NCBI GenBank assembly: GCA_000226015.1
Contig: JH154628.1
Span: 5,034-44,956, forward strand
From: Mnemiopsis leidyi
Taxonomy: Eukaryota; Ctenophora; Tentaculata; Lobata; Bolinopsidae
Reading direction: 5' to 3'
Length of the DNA stretch: 39,923 bases
How positions within the stretch are numbered: position 1 is the first letter of the stretch; each line of letters opens with the position of its first letter. The notes beneath the pieces were generated by a model, which did no database searches, was not told the origin of the DNA, and saw only the letters and a program-made list of their open reading frames with translations. The translations under genes and the position numbers were made by a program. Of this stretch, positions 1 to 10,798 are shown piece by piece.

Positions 1-1
1 C

Positions 2-88
2 GTGTACAAGATGAAGCAGCTTATCCGAGAATCTTACTCCCGGGAGTACACTAGAGAACAGTGTGAAACTAAAAGAGTTGAGCCTTAG
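2..88 (+). CDS. possible 3' coding end of an upstream gene
   Basis: An open frame enters from the window edge and stops at TAG 86-88. It gives 28 residues of charged, protein-like composition (MKQLIRESYSREYTREQ within it). No start, domain or splice site can be seen and no AATAAA follows closely, so this could be the last exon of a preceding gene or chance. It is not in a demonstrable splice relation with the LRP-like exons that follow. Confidence 0.22.
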   Translation: MYKMKQLIRESYSREYTREQCETKRVEP

Positions 89-464
89 CGGAAGATGAAG
101 AAATCGATTTATAAGTTTCATTTTGTTTCAACATGATTTTACAGATTTTTAGAAAATTTTGAATTTCCTTTGTGCCAGAAAACAAAATGATGAAAAATAC
201 CCTTATTTTCTATGACGTCCGAAATGTGACGGTTTTTGTTCAATTTTGCCATATTTTCGGACCGCCAAAATTTCGGTCGTCGCAAATTGGTCCGCCACAA
301 AAATGTCTTGTAAGGTAACCGAAGTGGCTCCTCCGTGGCGCCACCTCTTTGTAGAACAAAATCGAATGGTACCGCTGAAAAAAGTTCAGCAATATTTCAA
401 GAGTTTCAGCAGCTCGTTTGTCAATCTTGATTGCCTCAACTGCATAAGACAGATCGATTGACAG

Positions 465-3400
465 GAGGGCAAGATCTTGAGCTAATCCTGGTGCTGGCAG
501 GCACTCCAGCCCTCTTGACTCACAAACAGAAAGTTCATGCCCTCACCTACAAGGTAAAATATGGCTCTTGTCAAAATTATGGTAGTTTTAAGATCACAGC
601 GCACAATCCTGTGAGTTATGCCAGCTGCTGAACATAGAAAGTTTGACAGTAAGGTAGAAGGGGCATGCAGGGATTGCCTAGCACACTTTGAAATCGAAAT
701 GAGGCATGCATCTTTAAAGAAACAGATACGACCAACCCCGCATTTGAAAGATGATCGCTTGGTGTGTCGGTCAAGCTACATAGAAAATGCAGAGTGACAA
801 CGCGCGTTGTTAATATGTTTTTTGTTCGAGTCTAATCAAAGAAAAAAAGAAAATTTGATAAATCCTATGCTTCAATGAGTCCCAATAAAATCTTGCGGCT
901 ACACCCTTTTCTTAAATTAAACAACAAAGACACACAATTTTGTACTTTGAGGTAAAAAAGAATATAATCTAGAAACTTTTAATGAACAAAGTTTACAAAT
1001 AGGATTACAAATAAATATGTCGAATTACAAATGTAACGTCTGACTCAAAGAACTAAAAGTTAAATTTAAATATCAAAACGAACCAGTGCACTTGCCACCT
1101 GGTAGATTAAACCCAGCCCTTTAGTAAGAAAAGTGAATGAGCTGAAGGAACAAGATACGAGTAAGTAAATGTAGACAACAGAAACCAAACGAAGGAAAAA
1201 ATAGATTTGTGAAATATCAAAAATCTTGTTCGTTCTCCAAAAACTAACAGCCGTCTCATGTAGTCGTCAGTATTTCGATAGTTAACTAAGTGCTGATCAG
1301 TAATATGCTGATCAGTAATATGCACTATTTAGCCAGAGGGAACAGGAATAAGTTACCGTGCTATGGCTGGCATCATGAAAAGTCCAATGTGGAACTGAAC
1401 CTTACATTAACCAGTCATTTTCTCCTCAGGACATACAGTACGAAACAGCGGTGAACAGACGTTTATTCAACAATAGTGGAATAGAGCGGATCATCAGTGA
1501 CACTCACCTTGTTATTCGTGAGTTCATCCCTTAATTGTTATCTTTTTGATCCCTGTTGTCCAAATTTTACCGCGACCAAGTTTTACTATGACCAAATTTG
1601 ACCATCACTTAAGTTTACCTTGACCATAATTCACCATGACAAAATTTTACCATCACCAAATTGCACAATCTTAGGTTGACTTACAACTACGTCATGTTCT
1701 CGAAACATTGCTCACCTGAATTCTTGTTCAGAAAGCCTGGCAGTTGACTGGGTGACGGGGATCCTGTACACAGTTGGTAAGAACGCAAGTGGACAACTCT
1801 GTGTCATTGATCCCGCAGAGAAAACTCTACTTCCTCTCATCACTGAGGCCATCCTAGATCCTCTCTCTATCGCACTTGACCCGGTATGTACGGTCTGGTA
1901 TGTACGGTCTGGTATGTACGGTCTGGTATTTACGGTCTGGTATGTACGGTCTGGTACGTACGGTCTGGTACGTACGGTCTGGTATGTACGGTCTGGTACG
2001 TACGGTCTGGTATGTACGGTCTGGTATGTACGGTCTGGTATTGTACGGTCTGGTATGTACGGTCTGTTATGTTCGGTCTGTTATGTTCGGTCTGTTATGT
2101 TCGGTCTGTTATGTTCGGTCTGTATGTACGGTCTGGTATGTACGGTCTGGTACGTACGGTCTGGTATGTACGGTCTGGTATGTACAGTCTGGTATGTTCG
2201 GGTATGTTTGGTATGGTTTGTTCGGTCTGGAATGTGTGGTATGGTTTGTTCGGTCTGGAATGTTCGGTCTGGTTTGTACGGTCTGGAATGTGCGGTCAGG
2301 TTTGCATGATCTGGTATATTCGGTCTGTAGTATTCGGTCAGGTATGTATGATCTGGTATATACGGTCTGGTATGTACGGTCTGGTACGTACGGTGTTGTA
2401 TGTACGGTCCGATATGCACGATAAGCTTCTCACGCCTATTTCTTCTTTGTGCGGTTAGGACTCTCCATAACTCAAATATTCTATGTTCCATATCCTCTCT
2501 AAACAAACTTTGCAGAGAGATGGGCTGATGTTCTGGACAGACAGTGAAGCGGGCAGTATAGAAGGAGCCTTCATGGACGGAAGTGAACGTACCGTCCTAG
2601 CCAACAATGTAGGCTGGGCTAACGGCATCACCGTCGACTATGCTAGAAGGGTCATCATCTGGATCGGTATGTGTGGTCTGTTTTAGCTCACTTTTAGTGT
2701 TCAGCTCGAGTTTTTGAAGTGAACTTGAAATTCCAACCTGCCCTTATCGCCAATAATTAATTCCAAACCTCACAGACGCAGGGAAGTCCGACCAGGAAGG
2801 ATACAGAGGTCGTATTGAGGAGATGACCTACTCCGGACATCACCGTCGTGTTGTAAAGTATCTGACACCTAACGGAGCTAAACCCTGGTCTATCACCATG
2901 TTTGGAGATCACTACTACTGGACTGATAGTCATGACAGACAGGAGGCTCTCATCAAATGTAACAGGTACTGACGGATAGCATTTACTCAACAACTAGCAG
3001 CATCTACAGCACCTATGGTTTAGCTGTCATGCTGTATGTGATGCTTGTTGTCGAGGCAGGTGCTGCAATCGCACCTACTTCAGCAGAAGGGACACTGATA
3101 TAAAAAACTTGTTGGCTCTACAATAACGCATACTCAATAGCTGTGGTACCCCAAACACAATCAAGCTAACTGATTTCATGTCGAAATTTTGCAATAAAGT
3201 TCGAGTTAATCAAATGTGACAGTTAAGTTCAATCCTCCCTCTATGCAGGTTCAACACCACTCAAACAGAGCAGATAAGAAAGAGACTACACGTACCCATG
3301 GGAGTGAAGGTGGTACACCCACTACGACAACCTGCAGCAGACAACTCGTGTAGCGACAAGAACTGTTCTCACTTCTGTCTACTGGGAGATTCTTCTGCTT

Positions 3401-4409
3401 CTTGTGTCTGCCCTGAGGTAAGTAGCTCGGGACATCTAGAAATTTCCCAATCTTAGCACAGGCAGTGCCGTGATGATTCATGTTTGTGTCGGTTCATTTT
3501 GTTTAGACCTTAAAACTGTTCGGCACAACTGAAATTTCTAACCACGTGACAGTAATAAAGCCCCTTTATCTTGTTCCAGGGACTAGTCCTGCAGAACAGA
3601 ACACAATGTGTGCCCCCGACCTACGAGATAATCTGTCCATCCTGCCCTCCCAACGTGCCCTGTGTTCGTGTAAGTTCGACTGGCTATGAATGTGTCTCTA
3701 ACTCCGAGGAGAAGGGAGATGAGAAGAACTCGACAAACACAGGTTTGTTGTTGAACTTTTTTATCAAACTTGAAGTTTAGTTTTTGTTGGAGGTCCCTCA
3801 CGGTTCTACATTAGACCCTCTAAGTTTGCGCTTTTTCTACTTCTATATCGCATTAACCAGGATGTTTTTTAGGTTCCACAGAGGCGAACAAAGTTGGAAC
3901 TGTTTCCTGGTGGATTTGTGTCATCATTGCTTCCCTTGTCATTATTGTCATCATTATCGGAATAGTAGGCTGCAAAAAGGCGGTCAGCATTAGCTGCAAA
4001 CCCTGCATAAACAGGTTTGTCAATTTTTCACTTCTTTCATTTCTTTCATTTGGTGCATTATGTACTTTTTTATTTTTTCGTGTGCCGATGACATATAAAT
4101 GAGATTATAAAAAGATTGATATTCAGGTTAGGACAGCGGACAGCCCAAAGAACTGGACAAGATTACATGCAGATAAGTCTACAAGCTACACAGACCCACA
4201 CTGTAAGTAGAAAACTGTTGGTCAATTTAGTTTAAGTTCGCAAAATGGTTGGAAGTTTATGATTCATAGTGTAGTTGTAATCCTCAGATTTCATGATTCT
4301 ACCTTCCGAATAGAAAAGCTTTAAAAAGTTTTCCGTTTTTATTCTTCATTTACTTTAGACCGAGGTATGGGATGCTGATCAGAGAAGCAAAAAAGAGAGT
4401 GAGATCTGA
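465..4409 (+). CDS. LDL receptor-related (LRP-like) membrane protein, 3' portion, 10 exons seen
   Basis: Exons: about 465-553, 1430-1517, 1732-1883, 2516-2666, 2776-2965, 3249-3417, 3580-3742, 3873-4014, 4127-4202, 4359-4409 (stop TGA). All junctions are GT-AG and the phases chain without a stop: 393 residues after the first listed exon. The product shows LDLR class-B propeller repeats ([53 protein letters not shown]), then a six-cysteine EGF-like module ([12 protein letters not shown]...CVCPEG), a cysteine-containing stalk, a hydrophobic helix ([20 protein letters not shown]) and a cytoplasmic tail of about 57 residues. Family knowledge: such proteins are cell-surface endocytic or signalling receptors. 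The tail has no NPxY endocytosis motif; it has DYMQI and ends ESEI, a class-I PDZ-ligand-like terminus. The 5' part (start codon, further modules) is not resolved; the first exon's acceptor could be at 448, 452, 464 or 467. Confidence 0.85.
554..1429 (+). other. LRP-like gene intron
   Basis: This AT-rich intron lies between the exon ending ALTYK and the exon starting [13 protein letters not shown]. It contains a short direct repeat TGCTGATCAGTAATA near 1290-1320. I see no domain or RNA gene in it; the small minus-strand ORF at 1107-1325 has no recognisable feature. Confidence 0.6.
1560..1672. repeat. degenerate 16-17 bp intronic tandem repeat
   Basis: About six to seven imperfect units resembling TTTTACCATGACCAAA follow each other within the LRP-like intron 1518-1731 (variants: TTTTACCGCGACCAAG, TTTTACTATGACCAAA, TTCACCATGACAAAA). 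The GACCATGACC core resembles the core of the 7706-7950 element, but whether they are related is inference. Confidence 0.6.
1884..2421 (+). repeat. 14-bp minisatellite made of splice-donor-like units
   Basis: The unit GGTATGTACGGTCT is repeated roughly 38 times, with variants such as GGTACGTACGGTCT and, at about 2065-2120, GTTATGTTCGGTCT. The array starts exactly at the 5' splice site of exon 1732-1883 (CCG|GTATGT), so the first unit is the donor and each later GGTATGT is donor-like. A 14-bp period with few stops keeps all three frames open, which explains the long repetitive [18 protein letters not shown] ORFs here; these are artefacts of the repeat. Confidence 0.93.
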
Positions 4410-5185
4410 AGATCCAGACACGGCAGATTTAAAGATCTCTTCAGAAATGCTGGCACGCGACTCACAGATTTGCGCGGCTTACTTGAACACGTGACCAAGT
4501 GTTCGCAGTCCACGTGACCTTCAGTTTAGCCTGTCCATTGGACGCGATCCACAGTTTTTGACAAGCCGGGAGAACTAAGGAAAAGAGCTCTTACAATCAT
4601 TAAACATTGAGCTGTAGTTATTGTAGACTTTTCTCTCCCACTCCCTATGAAAATCCCTAAAAAAAGACAGTTGAAGCCGGTGCTTCCCGCCCGCTCTGAG
4701 ATGATTGACTGCCAGTAGAGTATTGGTGTCTAAACAAAAGAGTGGAACTTTTTTTGTTTTATCCGGCTTTGCCTTGTTAAGACCATACAGTTATATCAGA
4801 ACTGCACAAACAAAAATACGGACAATATCATTGCAAACTGTACAGCAGAAGTGATTCACATTCACAATTTTTGAACGTTTTAACGGGAGAGATCTCTTTG
4901 TCGACCTGTGAAGAAGTGTGGATGTGGATTCTCTGAATATGTTTTTTTGAAGCGGGAAGGGGGAGGTTGGGGTTATTTTGGAGGAAATCTTGTCGTTCTT
5001 TTTGGGGGTTTTATACCAGGAATCAAGGTGGAATTATCGGAAACAGCATGTGTTGATCACATTGTGTCACGTGGAAGGTGTTATTTGTTTTTAACTTACA
5101 ACTTTTGTTAACTTATTAGGAGCTCTGTTTTGTTATATGATTATATTTCCACTTTAAGTTATGTAATAAACTTATATAAAGTGGT
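4410..5185 (+). other. 3' untranslated region of the LRP-like gene
   Basis: This is the sequence after the TGA at 4407-4409, up to just past the AATAAA at 5165. It has no splice evidence and no convincing ORF. The 67-codon frame at 4908-5111 has no domain and lies inside the presumed UTR. Confidence 0.5.
5165..5170 (+). terminator. polyadenylation signal candidate, LRP-like gene
   Basis: AATAAA lies about 755 bp after the stop codon and is the first canonical hexamer I see downstream. The real cleavage site cannot be seen. Confidence 0.4.
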
Positions 5186-5189
5186 CGAA

Positions 5190-6241
5190 GTGGGTGCTAG
5201 TATTAACATTTTTTCTAATTTAATTTATTTCTCAAACCATGTACTGTTGGCCTTTTAGTAATGTCACCCCTACAAAGCTTGATTAAGAGAATGAGACCTT
5301 TGAATCCATTTTTACGCACACTATTTTTAATCTTATAATATTACATAGTTTATACCGGGACCACGATTCTGAAGCAGAGGAGTTTCGTATAACGTTTTGT
5401 CAGATAACTTAAATTAACGCTCCACAATGTTATGATCAGTAAAGCAGTTTTAGACACACAGAGAGTGCAGGAACTGACACGATTTTAACCAGTACATTGA
5501 ACCAGAACGCTAACTGAAGCTGTATTTACTTTTAAATGATTTTATACTAGTAAAGACCATGTAGATAATCATGTGTTAAATGATCATAAAAATGATCATA
5601 GATTTGATCATTAAGATCACTACCTACACGCTGATATAGCCTTCTCCTTGAGGTGTTGTTAAAACGTGAGGATTCCGTAATTTCGAGTTGATTTACATGA
5701 CTTTCTTTTGAAGTCGCATCGTCGAACGATGTGATGGTTTGCATTCAAAATATTTGGGATCAATCGTTTAATGTTTCCAGCTGCAAAATAAAAGTTTATT
5801 ATTCCCGATTCTCATTATGAATCTCAGAGTTGTCTGACTGTGACGATTGATCCCAAATTCTCATTTTTTTTCCAATTTCCACTATGTGGAGCTGGAGGTC
5901 ATACCGATATCGATTGTAGTTGTTTGGATTCAAAAGCTTGTACAACAAATTCTATACCAACAGCCAGACCCTTCAAACGATGAATTTTAAAAATTGCATT
6001 TTTAACCACGTATATCGGTACGATCACTATTGAGACGGCTATAATTGATGAGTATACTTAAAGTGTAGAAATTAGAGTCACATTTAAAACATGCAAGTAT
6101 TCTCATATAAGTATCTGAAGACAGTCCACTGTGAGATGGAACTGTTGTTTGTACTTTATATACTCAGATCTCGTACCCGGTGATAAAGCACTGACGATAT
6201 TACTTACTTCGTAGAGTTTATCCGCATAGTCAGAAGGGTCA
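5190..6241. other. intergenic, no supported gene
   Basis: AT-rich sequence. It includes a TGATCAT-rich stretch at about 5577-5615 and, at its right end, the presumed 3' flank of the minus-strand retrotransposon remnant. Small minus-strand frames at 5547-5744 and about 5909-6050 look protein-like in composition but cannot be joined in phase (see rejected items). Confidence 0.5.
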
Positions 6242-7705
6242 TCAAATATCTGACCACCGTGTTGGTGAGTAGTCAACCAGTGAGTTTGACCAACTGCAAC
6301 TGTATCCGGCGACCGGGGGCTGGTCCGGTATCAAAGCAAGAAAGTCGGATAAACTACATTTAAACTAGATAAACGACTCTGTAGCTTTGTCAGACTGTGC
6401 TACCTTGTGCTAGCTTGCCCCAGACAGTAGAGGGATGACTGCTAGTGCACAGTGTCTAGAAGGCCTCTTAAACTGTATGTCACAGCTGTTCGGTAGTACA
6501 TTGTGGTATATCATCTGTGTAGTATTTTCCACATCAGGATGATTTACCTCTCCCGTCTGCGCTGTAGTGACATTAGTTTCAGTTTGGAGAGCCTTTCCCA
6601 GTAGTTCAGCTTTTTTCAACCCACTAACTCGGCTGGTGAAAGTCCGTTGATCCCCTTCTATCAGCTGGATCTCAGTAACTTTGCCATGATTCCAGTGCGG
6701 ACAAAAACACTCTAGTATTCTTCTTACTAGCGACTTGTATAGCGTGATCAAGACCGCTCTGTCACGGGTTCTGAATACACTGAAAACCCAAGATAACTTA
6801 CTTCTAGATACCGTTTAAAACCATGGAGCCAATTTGTCTTGACCAGGTGAGATCACTCGAACCATTATCCCTAGATCTCTGACCTTATCGACAGGGTAAA
6901 GAGCAACTTCACTAGACAGTAGGTAGCTTAGAGTTTCATTGTGGAAAGGTAGCTCCTATAAAGCACTGTTCTGAGCATGAAGATGGTCGAGCAGCTCAAA
7001 CTTTTGCTCGTGAAGCTTCATATTGTGTCTATGTGACCAGTCGAGAATCTTGTAAAGATCCTCTTGTAGCAAATAGCAGTCTTTCATACAACTGATCCGT
7101 ATTGAAACTCTAGTGTCATCGGCGAAAAAACTAAATAAGGGTATGTGACTCAAAACTTGTTCCAGATCGTTAATGAACAAGATGAAGAGGAGTGGTCCCA
7201 ACATGCTTCCTTGGGGATCACCGCTAATCACCTTAGCGAGATCTGAGTGAACACCGTCGAGATCCACCACTTGGTCTCGATCAAAGAGAAACAACTTTAT
7301 CAATTCTATGAGCCTCGAGTGAAACTCATAACGTCTCAGCTTGTGGATGAGTATTTCAAGATATACTTTATCGAATGCTTTAGCATAATCGGGATAAATA
7401 GAATGAGTATCTTCATCACGGGTAAACCCTTCGAAGATGTCATCAAAATGGTCAAGCATCTCTGTCAAGCAGCTTCTTTTTGCCCTGAAACCTTCCTGTT
7501 TGTCACTTAAAAGATCATTTGTTCCCTGGTGCAACATCATGGTTTTCCTAACCACCCTTTCGAACACCTTAACAACATGAGAAGTAAGTGCAGTAATGGG
7601 TCTGTTGTCGCCAGCTTCGCACCTACTTTCTTTCTTGAAGAGCGGAGGCACATACTCTTTAAGCTTTGCCTTTCGCCTCCTGAGAGTGAGAGCGTTGTAT
7701 AACTT
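6242..7705 (-). pseudogene. decayed non-LTR retrotransposon reverse transcriptase (CR1/Jockey-like)
   Basis: Reading leftwards, pieces in several frames together make the RT and C-terminal region of a non-LTR retrotransposon ORF2. The blocks are YVPPLFKKES, NRPITALTSHVVKVFERVVR, QEGFRAKRSCLTEMLDHFDD, DYAKAFDKV (first catalytic Asp), SGDPQGSMLGPLLFILFIND, FFADDT (the catalytic pair, FADD), VDKVRDLGI, LSWVFSVFRTRDRAVLITLY, and a tail ending DQPPVAGYSCSW...YSPTRWSDI. A stop at about 6953-6955 and at least two frameshifts between about 6952 and 6780 break the frame, and more damage lies at about 6410-6600. The 5' half (endonuclease, start) is missing. Clade assignment is by recalled family patterns only. 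Confidence 0.88.
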
Positions 7706-7950
7706 GGGGGGGTAAGGCACTGACCATGACCATGACACCCTGAAATTTACCCCATGGTCAATGGTCAAAAAAATTGACCATGACCATGACACCCTGGAAT
7801 TTACCCATGGTCAATGGTCAAGAAAATGACCATGACCACTAACAAACGTGAATTCGCCCCATGGTCAATGGTCAAAACTTTTTGACCATTTGACCATGAC
7901 ACCCGGACGTAGGCCAAATGGTCAAAAAATCGTGGTCATCTTACCCCCCC
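7706..7950. mobile_element. 245-bp MITE with GGGGGGGTAAG terminal inverted repeats
   Basis: The left end GGGGGGGTAAG (7706-7716) and right end CTTACCCCCCC (7940-7950) are perfect inverted repeats, flanked on both sides by TAACTT (7700-7705 and 7951-7956), the presumed target-site duplication. The interior has three roughly 60-bp imperfect units, each with TTGACCATGACCATG-type arms facing CATGGTCAATGGTCAA arms, so single strands could fold into hairpins. It adjoins the 5' end of the RT remnant and probably inserted into it. No coding capacity. Confidence 0.8.
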
Positions 7951-7956
7951 TAACTT

Positions 7957-8881
7957 CGGTCTGCCGGTAGGAGGTCTTTTGTCCCATATGCTTTCAGCTA
8001 TACAATATGCTACAATACAAACTGGATATGCAACATTTTTCAAAATGCAATGAAGTTTATTAGATTGACAGGGGGACCTAAAAAGTGAGTTAAAGTTAAA
8101 TGAATTTTTATACAGAATCAGGGCTCGTAAGCCTGAGACAGTTGCTCCATCAAAATTCACTATCAGTATCGTCTTCCCAAGAAATTTGGATTGTTAATGT
8201 TTGATAATTATTGGTTGGACCGGTTAGAATGTAAATCTGATATTTAATGTGGACTTCTAATGCAAGTACAACTATACAAGAATGATGAAGGCTTCATTCA
8301 GATGTCTATTGCAGTTGCACCAGTTATTTAATTGCATTATTAATGAACATTCAGAGACCATGTTTAACCGATTTTATTGCATTAAGTTAAATTACGATTT
8401 ACGCCTTTTTACAATTTATCCTAAAATGAACCTAACAAATTGCACATGTATAAAGTTCAGGACGTCCATCGTCTATTTTCTCGTAACCTGATCCATTCCG
8501 TTTCATTACATTTACATTTATATTTTATTTTAGTTTATATATGCTGTCAATTGCGTGCGTTTCTTTTAACTCGTTGCTCAGTATTACAGAGCACTATAGT
8601 CCCCACTAAATTCATACATTATTAAATTAAATGTCAAGACAGCGTGACAGAAATAAATACACTGCGAACCGCAATTAGTCGCTGTCAAACCTGACTAATT
8701 CATCGCAATTGGAATTATCAGTCTTTGAAGTTTTGAAAACAAATGTACACACCTCGCCTCCGCGAACTATCGTTATATTATTTGGACCACTGGGAAAACA
8801 CTGATCTAAGAACTATCGCACAGTGTCGCTTAAATTTGAACGTCCACGTTTATAGTTTCCAAGAGTATATAGATAAACGAA
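7957..8881. other. no supported gene
   Basis: AT-rich sequence. The minus-strand frame at 7936-8160 crosses the MITE end and matches nothing I recognise. Two overlapping + frames at 8282-8625 show no domain or splice context. Confidence 0.4.
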
Positions 8882-8946
8882 GCAAAAGGGTCATAGTTTG
8901 GTGAGTGGGGTATTTGGCGCCAATGGATCCACTCAATGGAACAAAT
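8882..8946. mobile_element. partial copy of the 13.4-kb foldback MITE
   Basis: GCAAAAGGGTCATAGTTTGG here matches, on the opposite strand, the right terminus of the 13362-13905 element. The next about 45 bp (TTTGGCGCCAATGGATCC, ACTCAATGGAACAAATG) match that element inward, also inverted. The similarity ends near 8946, so only one terminus is left. Confidence 0.75.
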
Positions 8947-9209
8947 GGACCATCTTAATTGGTCCTAGAAGCACTTCAATATCAGATTCAATGTCTCGGA
9001 GGACAGCTTTAAGTTTAGTTTTAGTAGTGCAAGTGGTAATTCAAGGAAATACTAAACATTTGCGATTGAGTATCAGTAACGGAAGCGAGTTATGTGCGAG
9101 TCATGTAAGCTAAATGTGGGGTCGTGTGTGAGTTTTTAATAAAGGTTAGGGGAATAGGGTTGTCCAGTTTTTCGAGAGTCTTTTTCACCATCATACTTAT
9201 AGTACAGGT

Positions 9210-9665
9210 TTAGCCTTTGTCCGGCTGAGTAATAGCTACTTTTCCCCTCTCAATACTGTTCTCTAACCATTTCAGCCCTTTTATCTCATCTGTACTCAGA
9301 TTGGCGGTGGTTTTCCTAGGTGGGCGTCTTACTCCTACCTTTTCACATTTCATTTGTCGAGGTCTTACCTGACTCGCTCGCAGCTTGCCGCTTTCGATCC
9401 TGGCGTTGGACGGATATAATCTCGTCAACTTTTTTTTATCCATGCCAGATTTCATTCTATTAACAGTTTCATTAACGACGTTATCAGAACTGGGAACTGG
9501 AAGGCCGTTGTAGTTGTACATCAGCGCGCACCCTCCCGTCATTTTATTCTCGGGAATGAGGTCGGACAAAGTCAGACAAGGAAGGGCACTGCTATGGTTA
9601 TTCTTGCGGAGTTTTGAGGATAAGGAGTAAGGTTCTGTAGGTTGGTTTAGGTGTGACTTACTCAT
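9210..9665 (-). pseudogene. Penelope-like element fragment with embedded short repeats
   Basis: A 151-codon minus-strand frame ends LSTDEIKGLKWLENSIERGK, then VAITQPDKG and a stop. The pattern L..E..GLKWL......I.I...DKG is what I recall from the region just before the reverse-transcriptase core of Penelope-like elements, which normally continues beyond DKG. Here a stop follows, so it is truncated or broken. Parts of the frame coincide with dispersed repeats found elsewhere in the window: LTRLYPSN lies on the CGGATATAATCTCGTCAA repeat (about 9411-9432), and about 9508-9590 matches the 18.3-kb repeat. It is therefore a mosaic, or those repeats derive from this element. Confidence 0.5.
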
Positions 9666-9822
9666 TGCTCATACTGGACCAAAAGTAATCCTTTCTTTTT
9701 CATCATTAAACTTTGGTTTTTTCAGCCTCCTCTAGCCCATCACCCATCACTGTGGTGTTTTACCGGGCGCCGGGGCGCTGCGTGGCTCTCTGACTCTCTA
9801 CGTGTCTCTCCGATCGTTATAG

Positions 9823-9895
9823 ACTTTGCCTTGCGTTGCGGCCCATTTTCGGGGCGGCAGCTTTGAGCTTCGCTGCCGCGCTTCGTCTGACAATG
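9823..9895. repeat. GC-rich dispersed repeat, uninterrupted copy
   Basis: TTGCCTTGCGTTGCGGCCCA through GTCTGACAA recurs at about 17319-17545, where it is longer and carries a nested roughly 96-bp insertion. This copy reads GGGGCGGCAGC and TTCGCTGCCGCGCTTCG without that insertion, so it helps define the insertion boundaries there. Confidence 0.65.
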
Positions 9896-10056
9896 TAGAC
9901 TAGTGTACCCAGGCGATAGTTTTTCAATCAGACTGTGGTCGAGACATTATGCTCAATGCTGCTAAGGACATTCTCATGTTTTTCACTCTTGACCATGTAC
10001 CTTGACTTTTTCGAGCCACTATAGGAAATCTGAACGCAGATGTGGATAGGTGGTAG

Positions 10057-10108
10057 GCCATGCTTGACGAGATGATATCCGTCTAACGTTCTGCGAGGAG
10101 AGCAGAAA
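10057..10108. repeat. truncated copy of short GC-rich repeat family X
   Basis: CTTGACGAGATGATATCCGT and CTAACGTTCTGCGAG...AGCAGAAAAC match the left half of the family best preserved at 17651-17829. The right half (ending GTAACACCTCGACAA) is absent. Confidence 0.65.
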
Positions 10109-10214
10109 ACAAGGCCATGCCCATGCCATCCTCATAGTCATAGTATTAGCCGAGGTCCTGTGCGAGCTGCAGCCACTGTGAGTGTGAACGCCGTACAGAG
10201 ACCGCCGCACAGGC

Positions 10215-10325
10215 CCGAATAATCGGTAACCGGACCGATTATGTCCGAAACGGACTGTTGTCCGAATCTGTGTTCCGAAAAAAGCGAACTGTTGTCCGAA
10301 ATGGACTCTTGCTCGAAAATTCTCA
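10215..10325. repeat. GTCCG/CGGAC hairpin satellite, short block
   Basis: Alternating GTCCGAAA...CGGACTGTTGTCCGAA motifs with internal dyad symmetry are related in motif to the block at 10799-11145. No gene function is implied by the ORFs overlapping it. Confidence 0.55.
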
Positions 10326-10798
10326 CGTTTCTCAACTACTTTTGGTTGTATATATGGTTCGCTTTCATGTGCTGCATGATAAAGGAAGGTTCTGTATATG
10401 TATCATGTAGAGTATGTCGTAAGGCGATGGCTGGACTACCTTTCATTGTATTAACTCTTACGTACTCAGTATTGTATTTGTATTGACTGATGTCAGTCTG
10501 TCACGCTCGTTATACTTATAGTTATAGTTTAGTGGATTGCTGCAGGTCTCGAATCACCGAAATTGCAGTATGAATAAGCGTTCTCAGATATATCTTATCA
10601 CAAAATGATCTTAGCGTTTGTACACTTTGTTGTACAGGCTCAAATTTGCATTCCGACCCGGCGAATCTGAGGATCTCTTGAACTTAATTGCTCACATCCT
10701 CATTCGGACAAGCGTCCGGTTTACATGGCCTCTTATGGACGTCGATGCTAAATGTGTGTTACATGTCTTAAGAAGCACTCGTACTCATAAAGTTTGTG

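Noticed and set aside
1752..2506. Long overlapping ORFs (185, 182, 190 aa on +, 141 aa on -) with [12 protein letters not shown] repeats
   Set aside because: They are frames through the 14-bp minisatellite, open because the unit rarely makes stops. The real exon ends at 1883 and the next starts at 2516, giving a canonical [13 protein letters not shown] join.
5547..6074. Possible minus-strand gene: hydrophobic stretch IIAVSIVIVPIYVV (about 6050-5909) and a 65-aa last exon (5744-5547)
   Set aside because: The phases do not fit: the first piece needs a phase-1 partner that is absent, and the 65-aa frame has a stop between the nearest good acceptor (5775) and its first codon. AT-rich DNA easily gives hydrophobic frames.
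6208..6330. Minus-strand frame followed by GTAAGT, looking like an exon (DPSDYADKLYE)
   Set aside because: A neighbouring frame of the same stretch reads DQPPVAGYSCSW and YSPTRWSDI, the usual C-terminal end of the retrotransposon ORF just upstream. It is retrotransposon sequence.
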